A DNA stretch of 6,261 bases from Comamonadaceae bacterium (GTDB lineage: Bacteria; Pseudomonadota; Gammaproteobacteria; Burkholderiales; Burkholderiaceae_C): positions 1 to 6,261 of the forward strand of contig CANGMW010000150.1 of the NCBI GenBank assembly GCA_947454695.1, written 5' to 3'. The stretch's first letter is position 1. Each line of letters begins with the position of its first letter. The translations under genes were made by a program, and so were the position numbers. Below, piece by piece: positions 1 to 6,243 of this stretch. The notes below the pieces were generated by a model, which saw only the letters and a program-made list of their open reading frames with translations, ran no database searches and had not been told where the DNA came from.

Positions 1-515
1 GCCACGGTGAAGCGATCGGCTGCTAAGTACGCCTCCTGCTTGGCGTGTTGCGCGGCCAGGTGTTGCTCCAACAACGTGAGCGGCACCTTCAGGCGCTTAT
101 GCGCCTGCTCAGCCAAATCGGATTTGCGCTGCACCTCAGGCATGGCCACCCGGTGCATGAGCACAGTCAGTGCGTCGCGCTCGAGTTCAGTGATGGTCCA
201 ATAACTCCAGCGCAGCGCCTCGGCATCTTCACGCGGGGTGGCGGGCACCAGGTTCAAGCCATCAGCCTGGCCATGATGGCGCACGATGTACAGCGCACAG
301 GCCATGCTCTCCCAAACCGTCACATCGCCCTCGGGGCGGTGGTCCACCACCACCGGAATATGGCCATTGGGGTTGAGCGCCAAAAACTCGGGCGTGCGGG
401 TGCTGCCGTTCTGGTAATTCAACGCGATGTGCTCAAAGTCCAAGCCCAGCTCGCTGGCGGCCCACAAGGGGCGGATGGCGCGGGAATTGGGGATGCCGTA
501 TATCGTCAAAGCCAT
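1..515 (-). CDS. Glutathione S-transferase-like protein, 3' end cut off by the window edge
   Basis: The frame is open from an ATG at 515 to the window edge, giving 171 complete codons without a stop. Residues 1-80 look like the thioredoxin-fold GSH-binding domain. A beta strand (LTIYGIP) leads into SRAIRPLWAASELGL with Ser11 as the likely catalytic or GSH-activating position. NPNGHIPVV follows, with the expected cis-Pro at 54, then WES at 68-70, where the Glu-Ser pair normally binds the gamma-glutamyl group of glutathione. An alpha-helical C-terminal domain begins near residue 95. The visible part stops at DRFTV, where GSTs usually carry the N-capping box, so about 30-50 residues are probably missing. 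Such enzymes are cytosolic and conjugate, reduce or isomerise electrophiles using glutathione; the substrate cannot be told here. The gene lies 40 bases after the hydrolase on the same strand, so co-transcription is plausible. The family call is good; the class is not assigned. Confidence 0.88.
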   Translation of the reverse strand, partial: MALTIYGIPNSRAIRPLWAASELGLDFEHIALNYQNGSTRTPEFLALNPNGHIPVVVDHRPEGDVTVWESMACALYIVRHHGQADGLNLVPATPREDAEALRWSYWTITELERDALTVLMHRVAMPEVQRKSDLAEQAHKRLKVPLTLLEQHLAAQHAKQEAYLAADRFTV

Positions 516-525
516 GGGGGATAAG

Positions 526-529
526 TCCT
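526..529 (-). promoter_or_regulatory. Ribosome binding site of the GST-like gene
   Basis: AGGA on the minus strand lies 10 bases before the ATG at 515. The spacing is slightly long but usable. It supports this start, which also places the first beta strand of the thioredoxin fold right at the N-terminus, as expected for the family. Confidence 0.5.
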
Positions 530-555
530 GTGTCTCAATCAGGGGAAAAAACGCG

Positions 556-1437
556 TCAGGTGGCGCGCCGGATGAAGTCGCGGATCGGGTCCAGATGCGC
601 GGGCACATTGAGCGCGGGGGCATGACCACAGCCTGCGATCTCAAGGCACTGTAAATGCCCACGCGCCCCCGGCCCACGCTGGCGCATGGCGTCACGCGTG
701 GCGGTGCTCACCAGGTCAGAACTTTCGCCGCGCAGAAACAACACCGGGGCCTCGATCCGGTCGTAGTCGTCCCAGATCAGGTAGTCGTTCGGGTGCACCA
801 CAAACTGCTGCACCATGGCCGGGTCGTAATGCGGTGTGACACGGCCATCGGGTAAGCGACGCGTGGAGGTTTCGGTCAGGCGCCGCCATTGCGCGTCGCT
901 CAGCCAGCCGTAAGGGGTGTAGACCTGCCGGAAAAATCCCTCCAGTTCCAGCACCGTGTCAAAGGTCGGCGGCTTGCCGGCATAGCTGCGAATGCGCTCG
1001 ATCGCGCTGGCTTGCAACTCGGGCGCAATGTCATTGAGCACCAGACTGCGGATGCGCGACTTCATCGAGGGGGCCACCTGCCCACCCGCACACACGATGC
1101 CGATGGCGCCGCCCATGGATGTGCCTACCCAATGCACGGAGGACAAGCCCAGGCGATCAAACAGCGCCTCTGCCAGGCGCGCATAAAACGCCAGGCAGTA
1201 CTCGGTATCAGGGGCCGGGCTCCATTGGCTCAGGCCCCGGCCCAGCATGTCAGGACAGACCACACGGTAGCCGTGCGCACTCAGGTCCTGCGCCAGCTCA
1301 TCCATGTCGCGGCCGGTGCGCGCCAGGCCATGCCAGGCCACCACCACCGGCGCATCGGCACCACGCCCCTGTGCGGCCCAATCGGTGAGGTGGATTTCCC
1401 GATCCAGCAGCGAGATGTAATGTGAACTGAAGCTCAT
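556..1437 (-). CDS. Alpha/beta-fold hydrolase (serine hydrolase type)
   Basis: This 293-residue protein is a single-domain alpha/beta hydrolase of normal length. HGLART at 36-41 is the oxyanion-hole HG motif after the third strand, and PDMLGRGLS at 62-70 is the usual segment before the first long helix. The nucleophile elbow is GTSMG at 105-109, giving Ser107. LVLNDIAPE at 132-140 precedes the cap region. The acid is probably Asp241 (GESSDLVS) and the base His272 (GCGHAP). There is no signal peptide, so it is cytosolic. The family includes esterases, lactonases, C-C bond hydrolases and haloperoxidase-like enzymes; the substrate is not determined. The ATG overlaps the stop of the LivM gene by four bases (ATGA), and AAGGA sits 9 bases upstream inside livM. 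Translation is therefore coupled to the transporter, suggesting that the enzyme acts on the imported compound or a product of it (inference). Confidence 0.92.
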   Translation of the reverse strand: MSFSSHYISLLDREIHLTDWAAQGRGADAPVVVAWHGLARTGRDMDELAQDLSAHGYRVVCPDMLGRGLSQWSPAPDTEYCLAFYARLAEALFDRLGLSSVHWVGTSMGGAIGIVCAGGQVAPSMKSRIRSLVLNDIAPELQASAIERIRSYAGKPPTFDTVLELEGFFRQVYTPYGWLSDAQWRRLTETSTRRLPDGRVTPHYDPAMVQQFVVHPNDYLIWDDYDRIEAPVLFLRGESSDLVSTATRDAMRQRGPGARGHLQCLEIAGCGHAPALNVPAHLDPIRDFIRRAT

Positions 1438-2513
1438 GGGTTCTGGTCCTTAGAAGCCAATGCAGCCACACGCAAGCGCCCCACCACACCGGTCGGAAAG
1501 TAGTAAACCGACAGCACAAACAAGAGGCCCAACCACAGCAGCCAACGGTCGGGCGAGAGCAAGGCCGATAGCAGCGGCACGTCCGAGGTGGCCTGACTGG
1601 CCATGCCCAGCAGGTCTTGCAAATAACTCTGGGCGATCAAAAAGAGCGCGGCCCCTATCGCCGCGCCGTAGATGGTGCCCATGCCGCCGATCACCACCAT
1701 GAGCAACACATCCATCATGATTTCAAACGAGAGCGAGGTGTCCGGCCCGTTGTAGCGCAACCAGACCGCCAGCATGGCGCCTGCCAGGCAAGCGAACAAG
1801 GCCGACAGCACACTGGACAGCGTGCGGTACACCACCACCGGGTAGCCCAGCGCCTCGGCTCGGAATTCGTTCTCGCGGATGGCTTGCAGCACGCGACCAA
1901 ACGGCGAATTCACGATGCGCAGCAGGATGAGGAGCAAAGCCAGCGACAACACAAACAGCAGGTAGTAGGCGATGAGACGGCCATCGACCATCACCCCCAG
2001 CACCGGCTCGTCCAGCAGCTCAAAACTGGGCAGCAGAGATTGCGGCAGCTTGAAGCTCAGGCCGTCCTCGCCACCGGTGAATTCCGAGAGTTGTGAAGCC
2101 AGTGTCTGAAAGGCCGAGGCCACGGCCAGCGTGATCATGGCAAAGAAAATCGCGCGCACCCGCAGCGAAAACAAACCCACGGCCAAAGCCAGCACCAGCG
2201 ACAAGAGCAAGGCCGCCAACAAGCCCACGCCCATTGCCGTCCACGTCGGCCCCAGACGGGTCGAGGCGATGGCGATGCCGTAGGCGCCAATGCCAAAAAA
2301 CATGGTGTGGGCAAAACTCACAATGCCGGTGTAGCCCAGCAGCAAGTCAAAGCTGGCCACCAGCACCACAAACACCAGCACTTTGGCCGCCAGGTTCAGC
2401 GCCTTCACACCCGGCGCGATGAAAGGGGCCAGCGCCAGCGTGACCAAGAGCACCAGCAACAGCATCGCCAACCAGCGGCTGCGTGGCAAATCGTTGGACA
2501 GGAGTCGCTTCAT
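1434..2513 (-). CDS. livM: HAAT-family ABC transporter permease, LivM type
   Basis: This 359-residue inner-membrane protein is one half of the translocation channel and pairs with the LivH-type permease. It has a short basic N-terminus (MKRLLSNDLPRSR) and about eight to ten hydrophobic segments between residues 15 and 340. Family hallmarks are LLLGYTGIVSFAHTMFFGIGAY at 58-78, TGGEDGL at 146-152, the cytoplasmic ATPase-coupling loop AIRENEFRAEALGY at 211-224, and VVIGGMGTIYGAAIGA at 273-288. The frame stays open 132 codons further upstream, but that stretch lies inside the LivH gene. The ATG at 2513 overlaps the livH stop by four bases, has GGTGG 7 bases upstream and gives the family's usual N-terminus, so it is the chosen start. 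Downstream, its stop overlaps the hydrolase start. The transported compound is uncertain, so the symbol denotes family, not proven leucine transport. Confidence 0.95.
   Translation of the reverse strand: MKRLLSNDLPRSRWLAMLLLVLLVTLALAPFIAPGVKALNLAAKVLVFVVLVASFDLLLGYTGIVSFAHTMFFGIGAYGIAIASTRLGPTWTAMGVGLLAALLLSLVLALAVGLFSLRVRAIFFAMITLAVASAFQTLASQLSEFTGGEDGLSFKLPQSLLPSFELLDEPVLGVMVDGRLIAYYLLFVLSLALLLILLRIVNSPFGRVLQAIRENEFRAEALGYPVVVYRTLSSVLSALFACLAGAMLAVWLRYNGPDTSLSFEIMMDVLLMVVIGGMGTIYGAAIGAALFLIAQSYLQDLLGMASQATSDVPLLSALLSPDRWLLWLGLLFVLSVYYFPTGVVGRLRVAALASKDQNP
1447..1451 (-). promoter_or_regulatory. Ribosome binding site of the hydrolase gene
   Basis: AAGGA on the minus strand lies 9 bases before the hydrolase ATG and falls within the last codons of livM. 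It fixes the start that overlaps the livM stop, and it would allow both reinitiation by ribosomes leaving livM and fresh initiation. Confidence 0.6.
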
Positions 2514-3490
2514 CGGTTGGCCACCGGGTAAACGCCCTGCGGACGCCACAACAAAATGGCCATCATCAGCGCGATGTTGGAAAACAAGGCGAGCTTGGGG
2601 AAAAGAAAGCCGGTGTAGTTGGCCATCAGGCCCACCAGCAAGGCGCCGATCAGCGCGCCACCGGTGGAGCCCAGTCCGCCGATGATGATGACGATGAAAA
2701 TCAGCACATTGACCTGCGCGCCCATCTGCGGGATCACGTTCTGCTGGTAAAGGCCCCACATCACCCCGCCCAAGCCGGCCAGCGCACTGCCCATCACGAA
2801 CACGCCCACAAACAAGCGCCGGATGCGGTAGCCCAGCGCCTCGACCATCTCGCGGTCCTGCACCCCGGCACGAATGAGCAAACCAATCTTGGTGCGCGAC
2901 AGCACCCACAGTTGAATGCCAAACACCACAGCGCCCACGGCCACGGCGAGCAGCCGGTATTTCTCTACCGAAGCGTCTCCCAGCCAGACCGAACCCCGCA
3001 AGGCTTGCGGCAGCGGCAAGGCAATCTGCAGCGGCCCCCAGATCACTTTGATGAGCTCCTCGCCAATGATCATGCCGCCCATGGTGATCAGAATCTGTTT
3101 GAGGTGCTGCCCGTAGACCGGCCGCACAATGAAGCGCTCAAAGGCCAGACCCACCGCAGCGGCCACCGCCATGGCCACGAGCATGGCCGGGAACAAGGCC
3201 AACAGGTTGCGCCACAGCTCGGGCGACTCGGTCCAGGCCGTCATGCCGCCCAGCACGCTGGTAGCGACAAAGGCCCCGAGCGCGATGAACACGCCATGCC
3301 CGAAATTGAGCACATCCATCAAACCAAACACCAGCGTGAGGCCCGAGGCGATGATGAAAATTACCATCCCCATGGCCAGCCCCGCCACCGTGAGCGTGAC
3401 CCAGCTCGAGCCCGAGCCGATCAGGGGCCAGGCCAGCAGCATGAGCAAAGGCACCAGCAGCAAGGGTTTGAAATCCAAATCGATCTTCAT
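2510..3490 (-). CDS. livH: HAAT-family ABC transporter permease, LivH type
   Basis: This 326-residue integral membrane protein is the second channel subunit. About eight or nine hydrophobic segments are visible (roughly 10-27, 30-50, 63-80, 97-116, 133-150, 178-198, 226-248, 260-290 and 300-316). The family signature GLMDVLNFGHG lies at 56-66, with a long loop ending in FERFIVRPVYGQHLKQ at 117-132. The cytoplasmic coupling loop RAGVQDREMVEALGY is at 207-221 and IIGGLGSTGGALIGALLVG at 269-287. The C-terminus RPQGVYPV is typical. It overlaps livF upstream and livM downstream by four bases each (ATGA). The sequence just before its ATG has no strong ribosome binding site, so translation probably depends on coupling to livF. 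It is somewhat longer than the usual 290-310 residues, with extra length at the N-terminus and near 82-97. Confidence 0.95.
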   Translation of the reverse strand: MKIDLDFKPLLLVPLLMLLAWPLIGSGSSWVTLTVAGLAMGMVIFIIASGLTLVFGLMDVLNFGHGVFIALGAFVATSVLGGMTAWTESPELWRNLLALFPAMLVAMAVAAAVGLAFERFIVRPVYGQHLKQILITMGGMIIGEELIKVIWGPLQIALPLPQALRGSVWLGDASVEKYRLLAVAVGAVVFGIQLWVLSRTKIGLLIRAGVQDREMVEALGYRIRRLFVGVFVMGSALAGLGGVMWGLYQQNVIPQMGAQVNVLIFIVIIIGGLGSTGGALIGALLVGLMANYTGFLFPKLALFSNIALMMAILLWRPQGVYPVANR

Positions 3491-4212
3491 AGCGCCAGAC
3501 CCAACAATGATTTTTGCAGGGCCGCGTCTTCAGACAAGGCCTGCATGCTGCCGCTGTGCACCACGCGGCCGTTGTCCATGACCGCCACCGCGTCACCCAA
3601 GCGCTGCGCAATGCGCATGTTTTGCTCGACCAGCAAAATCGTCACGCCACTGGCTTTGAGCTGGGCAAACGCCTCGATCATGTTGTCGATGATCACCGGC
3701 GCCAGTCCTTTGCTGGGCTCGTCCACGATCAGCAAGCGACGCGGCTCCACCATGGCCCGCGCAATCGCCAGCATCTGTTTTTGGCCACCGGAGAGCTTGC
3801 CTGCGGGATGGTTCCAGAATTTTTCCACCGCCGGAAACAGCTGAAAAATCCACTGCAAGCGATCGGCATCCAGCGCCTTGACCGTGCTGGCGCGTCGCGC
3901 GGCCAGCAGCATGTTTTCTTTGACACTCAGGTCCGAGAAAATGCCCATGTTTTCGGGCACATAGGCGATGTCGTGCGCGGCGATGGCAGCCGTGTGCGCC
4001 TGGGTGATGTCCTGCCCGTCAAACACGATGTGTCCGCTGGAAGCGCGCCACAAGCCCATGATGGTGCGCAAGGTGGTGGTCTTGCCCGCGCCATTGCGCC
4101 CCAGCAGCATGGTGAGCTGCCCACGCGGTACCGACAGGTTCACGCCGTGCAGGATGTGGTACGCCCCGATGTGCGTGTGGACCTCGTTGAGAGACAGCAG
4201 CGTGTCGGTCAT
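3487..4212 (-). CDS. livF: HAAT-family ABC transporter ATPase, LivF type
   Basis: This 241-residue cytoplasmic ATPase works with the LivG-type ATPase to power import. Walker A is GRNGAGKT at 38-45. The Q-loop region reads YVPENMGIFSDLSVKEN at 84-100, with Glu87 where most ABC proteins have Gln, a normal LivF feature. The signature LSGGQ is at 140-144. Walker B is LLIVDEP at 160-166, with catalytic Glu165. The D-loop GLAP follows at 169-172. The switch position in LLVEQN (193-198) carries Gln instead of His, again usual for LivF. All motifs are intact. Its ATG overlaps the livG stop by four bases, and its stop overlaps the livH start in the same way. LivF directly follows LivG and both precede the permeases, unlike the E. 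coli order, in which permeases come before ATPases. Confidence 0.96.
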   Translation of the reverse strand: MTDTLLSLNEVHTHIGAYHILHGVNLSVPRGQLTMLLGRNGAGKTTTLRTIMGLWRASSGHIVFDGQDITQAHTAAIAAHDIAYVPENMGIFSDLSVKENMLLAARRASTVKALDADRLQWIFQLFPAVEKFWNHPAGKLSGGQKQMLAIARAMVEPRRLLIVDEPSKGLAPVIIDNMIEAFAQLKASGVTILLVEQNMRIAQRLGDAVAVMDNGRVVHSGSMQALSEDAALQKSLLGLAL

Positions 4213-4973
4213 GCGGCGTCCTTGCTCACGCCCAGATAGGCCTGTTGCACCACGTCTGAGGCGATCACCGTGGCGGGCTCGCCATCGGCCACCAGCGAGC
4301 CGTTGTGCAGCACGATGATGCGGTCGGCCAGCTCACGCACCACATCCATTTTGTGTTCCACCAGCAAAATGATTTTAGAGGTGTCGCGCTTCAAGGCGCG
4401 GATCAAATCCAGAATCACCGGCGCTTCGTCATGGCTCATGCCGGCAGTGGGCTCATCAAACATGTAGACCTGCGGGTCCAGCGCCATCAGCAAAGCCACC
4501 TCGAGTTTGCGTTGATCCCCATGCGGGAGTGCGGCCACCAGCACGTCTTGCTGGTGGGCCATCGCCACGTCACTCAAAATGGTTTGAGCCCGCTCGGTGA
4601 GTGCGCGGTGATCGCTCCAGATGCTCCACAAGTTAAAGCCGTGCCGGTGTGGGCCGGGCAAGGTGGCTTGCACGGCCAACCGGATGTTCTCCAGCACGCT
4701 GAGTTGCGGAAACAAATTGGTGAGCTGAAACGCCCGCCCCAAACCAGCCCGGGTGCGCATCGCTGTCGACTGCGTCGACAGGTTTTTGCCGTTGAGCCAG
4801 ACCGCGCCCGACGAGGCCGCAATCTGGCCGGAGATGAGGTTGAAAAACGTGGTCTTGCCGGCGCCGTTGGGCCCCACGATGGCGGTCAGGGTGCCGGGTG
4901 CAAAGCTGCACGACACCTGGTTGACCGCCACATGCCCGCCGAAGCGGACCGTCAAATCGCGCGTTTCAAGCAT
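4209..4973 (-). CDS. livG: HAAT-family ABC transporter ATPase, LivG type
   Basis: This 254-residue cytoplasmic ATPase is the partner of LivF. Walker A is GPNGAGKT at 34-41. The Q-loop is RAFQLTNLF at 80-88 (Gln83). The LivG-specific insertion runs from about 104 to 125. The signature is the degenerate LPHGDQ at 149-154, followed by RKLEVALLMAL. Walker B is VYMFDEP at 169-175 (Glu174), the D-loop is AGMSHDE at 177-183, and the switch histidine is His207 in LLVEHKMD. The C-terminus with NGSLVADGEPATVI is standard for LivG. The ATG at 4973 is forced, because an in-frame TGA lies just upstream. It starts 20 bases after the binding-protein gene and has only a weak, distant GAGGG as a possible ribosome binding site, so expression may be tuned lower than that of the binding protein. 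The stop overlaps livF by four bases. Confidence 0.95.
   Translation of the reverse strand: MLETRDLTVRFGGHVAVNQVSCSFAPGTLTAIVGPNGAGKTTFFNLISGQIAASSGAVWLNGKNLSTQSTAMRTRAGLGRAFQLTNLFPQLSVLENIRLAVQATLPGPHRHGFNLWSIWSDHRALTERAQTILSDVAMAHQQDVLVAALPHGDQRKLEVALLMALDPQVYMFDEPTAGMSHDEAPVILDLIRALKRDTSKIILLVEHKMDVVRELADRIIVLHNGSLVADGEPATVIASDVVQQAYLGVSKDAA
4219..4223 (-). promoter_or_regulatory. Ribosome binding site of livF
   Basis: AAGGA on the minus strand lies 6 bases before the livF ATG, inside the last codons of livG. Its strength and spacing are good and it confirms the overlapping start. Confidence 0.65.
4763..4781. repeat. Perfect inverted repeat inside livG
   Basis: CTGTCGAC and GTCGACAG are perfect 8-base arms around a 3-base loop (TGC). 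On the minus strand they encode LSTQST (residues 65-70 of LivG), a repeated Ser-Thr pair. On the plus strand the hairpin is followed by GTTTTTG, so it has the outline of a weak intrinsic terminator on the antisense strand. Whether it does anything is unknown. Confidence 0.6.
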
Positions 4974-4993
4974 GGGCCAGCGAGCTCACACCC

Positions 4994-6202
4994 TCAACGG
5001 TTACGGATCGGGACGTTCATTTCCTCGGCTTTGATCTCGCGCACCAGTTCAGGCACGCCCCAAGCGAAGGCCGGGTCCACCTTGATGCGGAAGTGGTACA
5101 TGCTCTGCATGGCTTGGTGGTCTTCCTTGCGAAAGGTCATCTTGCCCTTAGGCGTGTCAAAGCTCATGCCTTCCATGGTGGCAATCAGCTTGTTGGTGCT
5201 GGTGTCGCCATTGGTTTTCTTCAAAGCGGTCACCACCGCCATGGCCGCGCTAAAGCCACCGGCGGTGAAAAAGTCAGGCGGTGTTTTGAACTGCGTGTAG
5301 TGCTGGGCCACCAGGGCCTCGTTCACCGGGTTCTTGGGCATGCCGAAGTAGTAATAGGCCGCGCCTTCCATGCCGGGGAACTGCTTGTAGGCCGTCATGG
5401 CCGGCAGGATATTGCCGCCGGTGGCGATCTCGATGCCGTAACGCTTGAGGTCCATGTCAGCGATCTTGAAGGGGTTGCCGCCCGCCCAGATGATGAAGAT
5501 CACTTTGCGACCGGGCAAGCCCTTGAGCTTGTCGATCATGCGCTGGCCACCCGCGGTGAAGTCGGTGGTGGCCGGCGGCAGGTACTCTTCATGCACCAGC
5601 TTGGCTTTTTTGAGCGCTTCACGGAAAGCCTTCACGCCGTCTTTACCAAAGGCGGAGTCCTGGGCCATCGTCACGATGCTGATGCCTTCTTTGTCCAGCG
5701 CCACTGCGTTGGCAATCGCGTCCTGGCTGCTGTTGCGCCCGGTACGGAAAATGTATTTGTTCCACTTGTCGCCGGTGATGGAGTCCGCCACTGCAGGTTC
5801 AACCAGCAAGATTTTTTTGTACTCTTCGGCCACCGGCAGCATGGCCAGCGCCACGGGCGACGCCGTGGGGCCCACCGCCAGATCAACCTTGTCATCGCCA
5901 TAGGCGGCAGCCAGCAAGCTCTTGCCCAGGTCAGGCTTGCCCTGATCGTCTTTTTCAAGCACCACAATCTTGCGACCCGCCACCGCCATGGTGCCGTCCG
6001 TGGCGTAGTTCAAGCCGAGCATGAAGCCGGTCTGGGTCTGTTTGCCGTAGGCCTCCAGCGCGCCGGTCTTGCTGTAGATGTGGGCAATTTTGATGTCCTT
6101 GCCTTGGGCCTGTGCGGCACTGCCGAACAATGCGACGACCAAGACCGTGGACAAGGCGGCAGTCAGGCGAACCGCCCAATTGAGTTGTGCGAGAGGCTTC
6201 AT
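4994..6202 (-). CDS. Periplasmic type I solute-binding protein of a HAAT-family ABC transporter (LivK-like)
   Basis: This 402-residue secreted protein captures the ligand and delivers it to the LivH/LivM channel. A Sec signal peptide covers about residues 1-32: a basic start, a hydrophobic core around 18-27, and an AQA site before Gln33. There is no lipobox cysteine. The mature protein is a two-lobed type I periplasmic binding fold. It opens with IKIAHIYSKTGALEAYG (37-53), then has GPTASP (111-116), EPAVADSIT (135-143), DSAFGKDG (182-189), WAGGNPF (239-245) and FDTPKGKMTFRKEDHQ (348-363). ATG 6202 was chosen over the in-frame TTG at 6226 because GGAG lies 6 bases before it and the signal peptide is then normal. 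It is the first gene of the run, as expected for a component needed in excess. By-eye comparison with LivJ suggests a ligand other than an alpha-amino acid; the substrate is not determined. Confidence 0.93.
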   Translation of the reverse strand: MKPLAQLNWAVRLTAALSTVLVVALFGSAAQAQGKDIKIAHIYSKTGALEAYGKQTQTGFMLGLNYATDGTMAVAGRKIVVLEKDDQGKPDLGKSLLAAAYGDDKVDLAVGPTASPVALAMLPVAEEYKKILLVEPAVADSITGDKWNKYIFRTGRNSSQDAIANAVALDKEGISIVTMAQDSAFGKDGVKAFREALKKAKLVHEEYLPPATTDFTAGGQRMIDKLKGLPGRKVIFIIWAGGNPFKIADMDLKRYGIEIATGGNILPAMTAYKQFPGMEGAAYYYFGMPKNPVNEALVAQHYTQFKTPPDFFTAGGFSAAMAVVTALKKTNGDTSTNKLIATMEGMSFDTPKGKMTFRKEDHQAMQSMYHFRIKVDPAFAWGVPELVREIKAEEMNVPIRNR

Positions 6203-6208
6203 GGGTGT

Positions 6209-6212
6209 CTCC
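6209..6212 (-). promoter_or_regulatory. Ribosome binding site of the binding-protein gene
   Basis: GGAG (in TTGGAGAC) on the minus strand lies 6 bases before ATG 6202. It decides between this start and the in-frame TTG at 6226, which would place this site inside the coding region. Confidence 0.75.
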
Positions 6213-6237
6213 AATAGGGATGTCAAAGTGATGGCCC

Positions 6238-6243
6238 ATTGTA
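6238..6243 (-). promoter_or_regulatory. Possible -10 box of the transporter operon
   Basis: TACAAT on the minus strand matches the sigma-70 -10 consensus at five of six bases and would give a leader of about 28-30 bases before ATG 6202. A matching -35 box at the usual 17-base spacing would lie beyond the window edge, so it cannot be checked. Confidence 0.3.

Larger units (their letters stand above)
556..6202 (-). other. Operon: binding protein, livG, livF, livH, livM, hydrolase (perhaps also the GST-like gene)
   Basis: Six genes lie on one strand with a 20-base gap after the first and four-base ATGA overlaps at 4209-4212, 3487-3490, 2510-2513 and 1434-1437. No room exists for promoters or terminators between them except inside coding sequence. 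The GST-like gene follows after 40 bases and may belong to the same transcript. The order of ATPases before permeases differs from E. coli livKHMGF. Confidence 0.85.

Noticed and set aside
45..524. Plus-strand open frame of 159 codons at the left end
   Set aside because: It lies opposite the GST-like gene, whose minus-strand frame has clear thioredoxin-fold motifs.
2514..2909. Upstream in-frame extension of livM by 132 codons
   Set aside because: It lies wholly inside livH in another frame, has no family similarity, and the ATG at 2513 with its four-base overlap gives the normal LivM N-terminus.
2483..3844. Plus-strand open frame of 453 codons
   Set aside because: It is antisense to livH and livF, is very rich in His, Gln, Arg and Ala with no recognisable domain, and is explained by the codon bias of the GC-rich genes opposite.
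4305..5300. Plus-strand open frame of 331 codons
   Set aside because: It is antisense to livG and the end of the binding-protein gene, crosses their junction, and has shadow-like composition.
5093..6217. Plus-strand open frame of 374 codons
   Set aside because: It is the reverse-strand shadow of the binding-protein gene, His- and Gly-rich with no recognisable motif or good start signal.
6203..6226. TTG start at 6226 for the binding protein
   Set aside because: It adds eight residues with no clear ribosome binding site, while ATG 6202 has GGAG at 6 bases and begins a standard signal peptide.
6221..6226. TTGACA on the minus strand as a -35 box
   Set aside because: A -10 box 17 bases later would fall on the start codon of the binding protein (CATGAA), leaving no leader and no consensus match.
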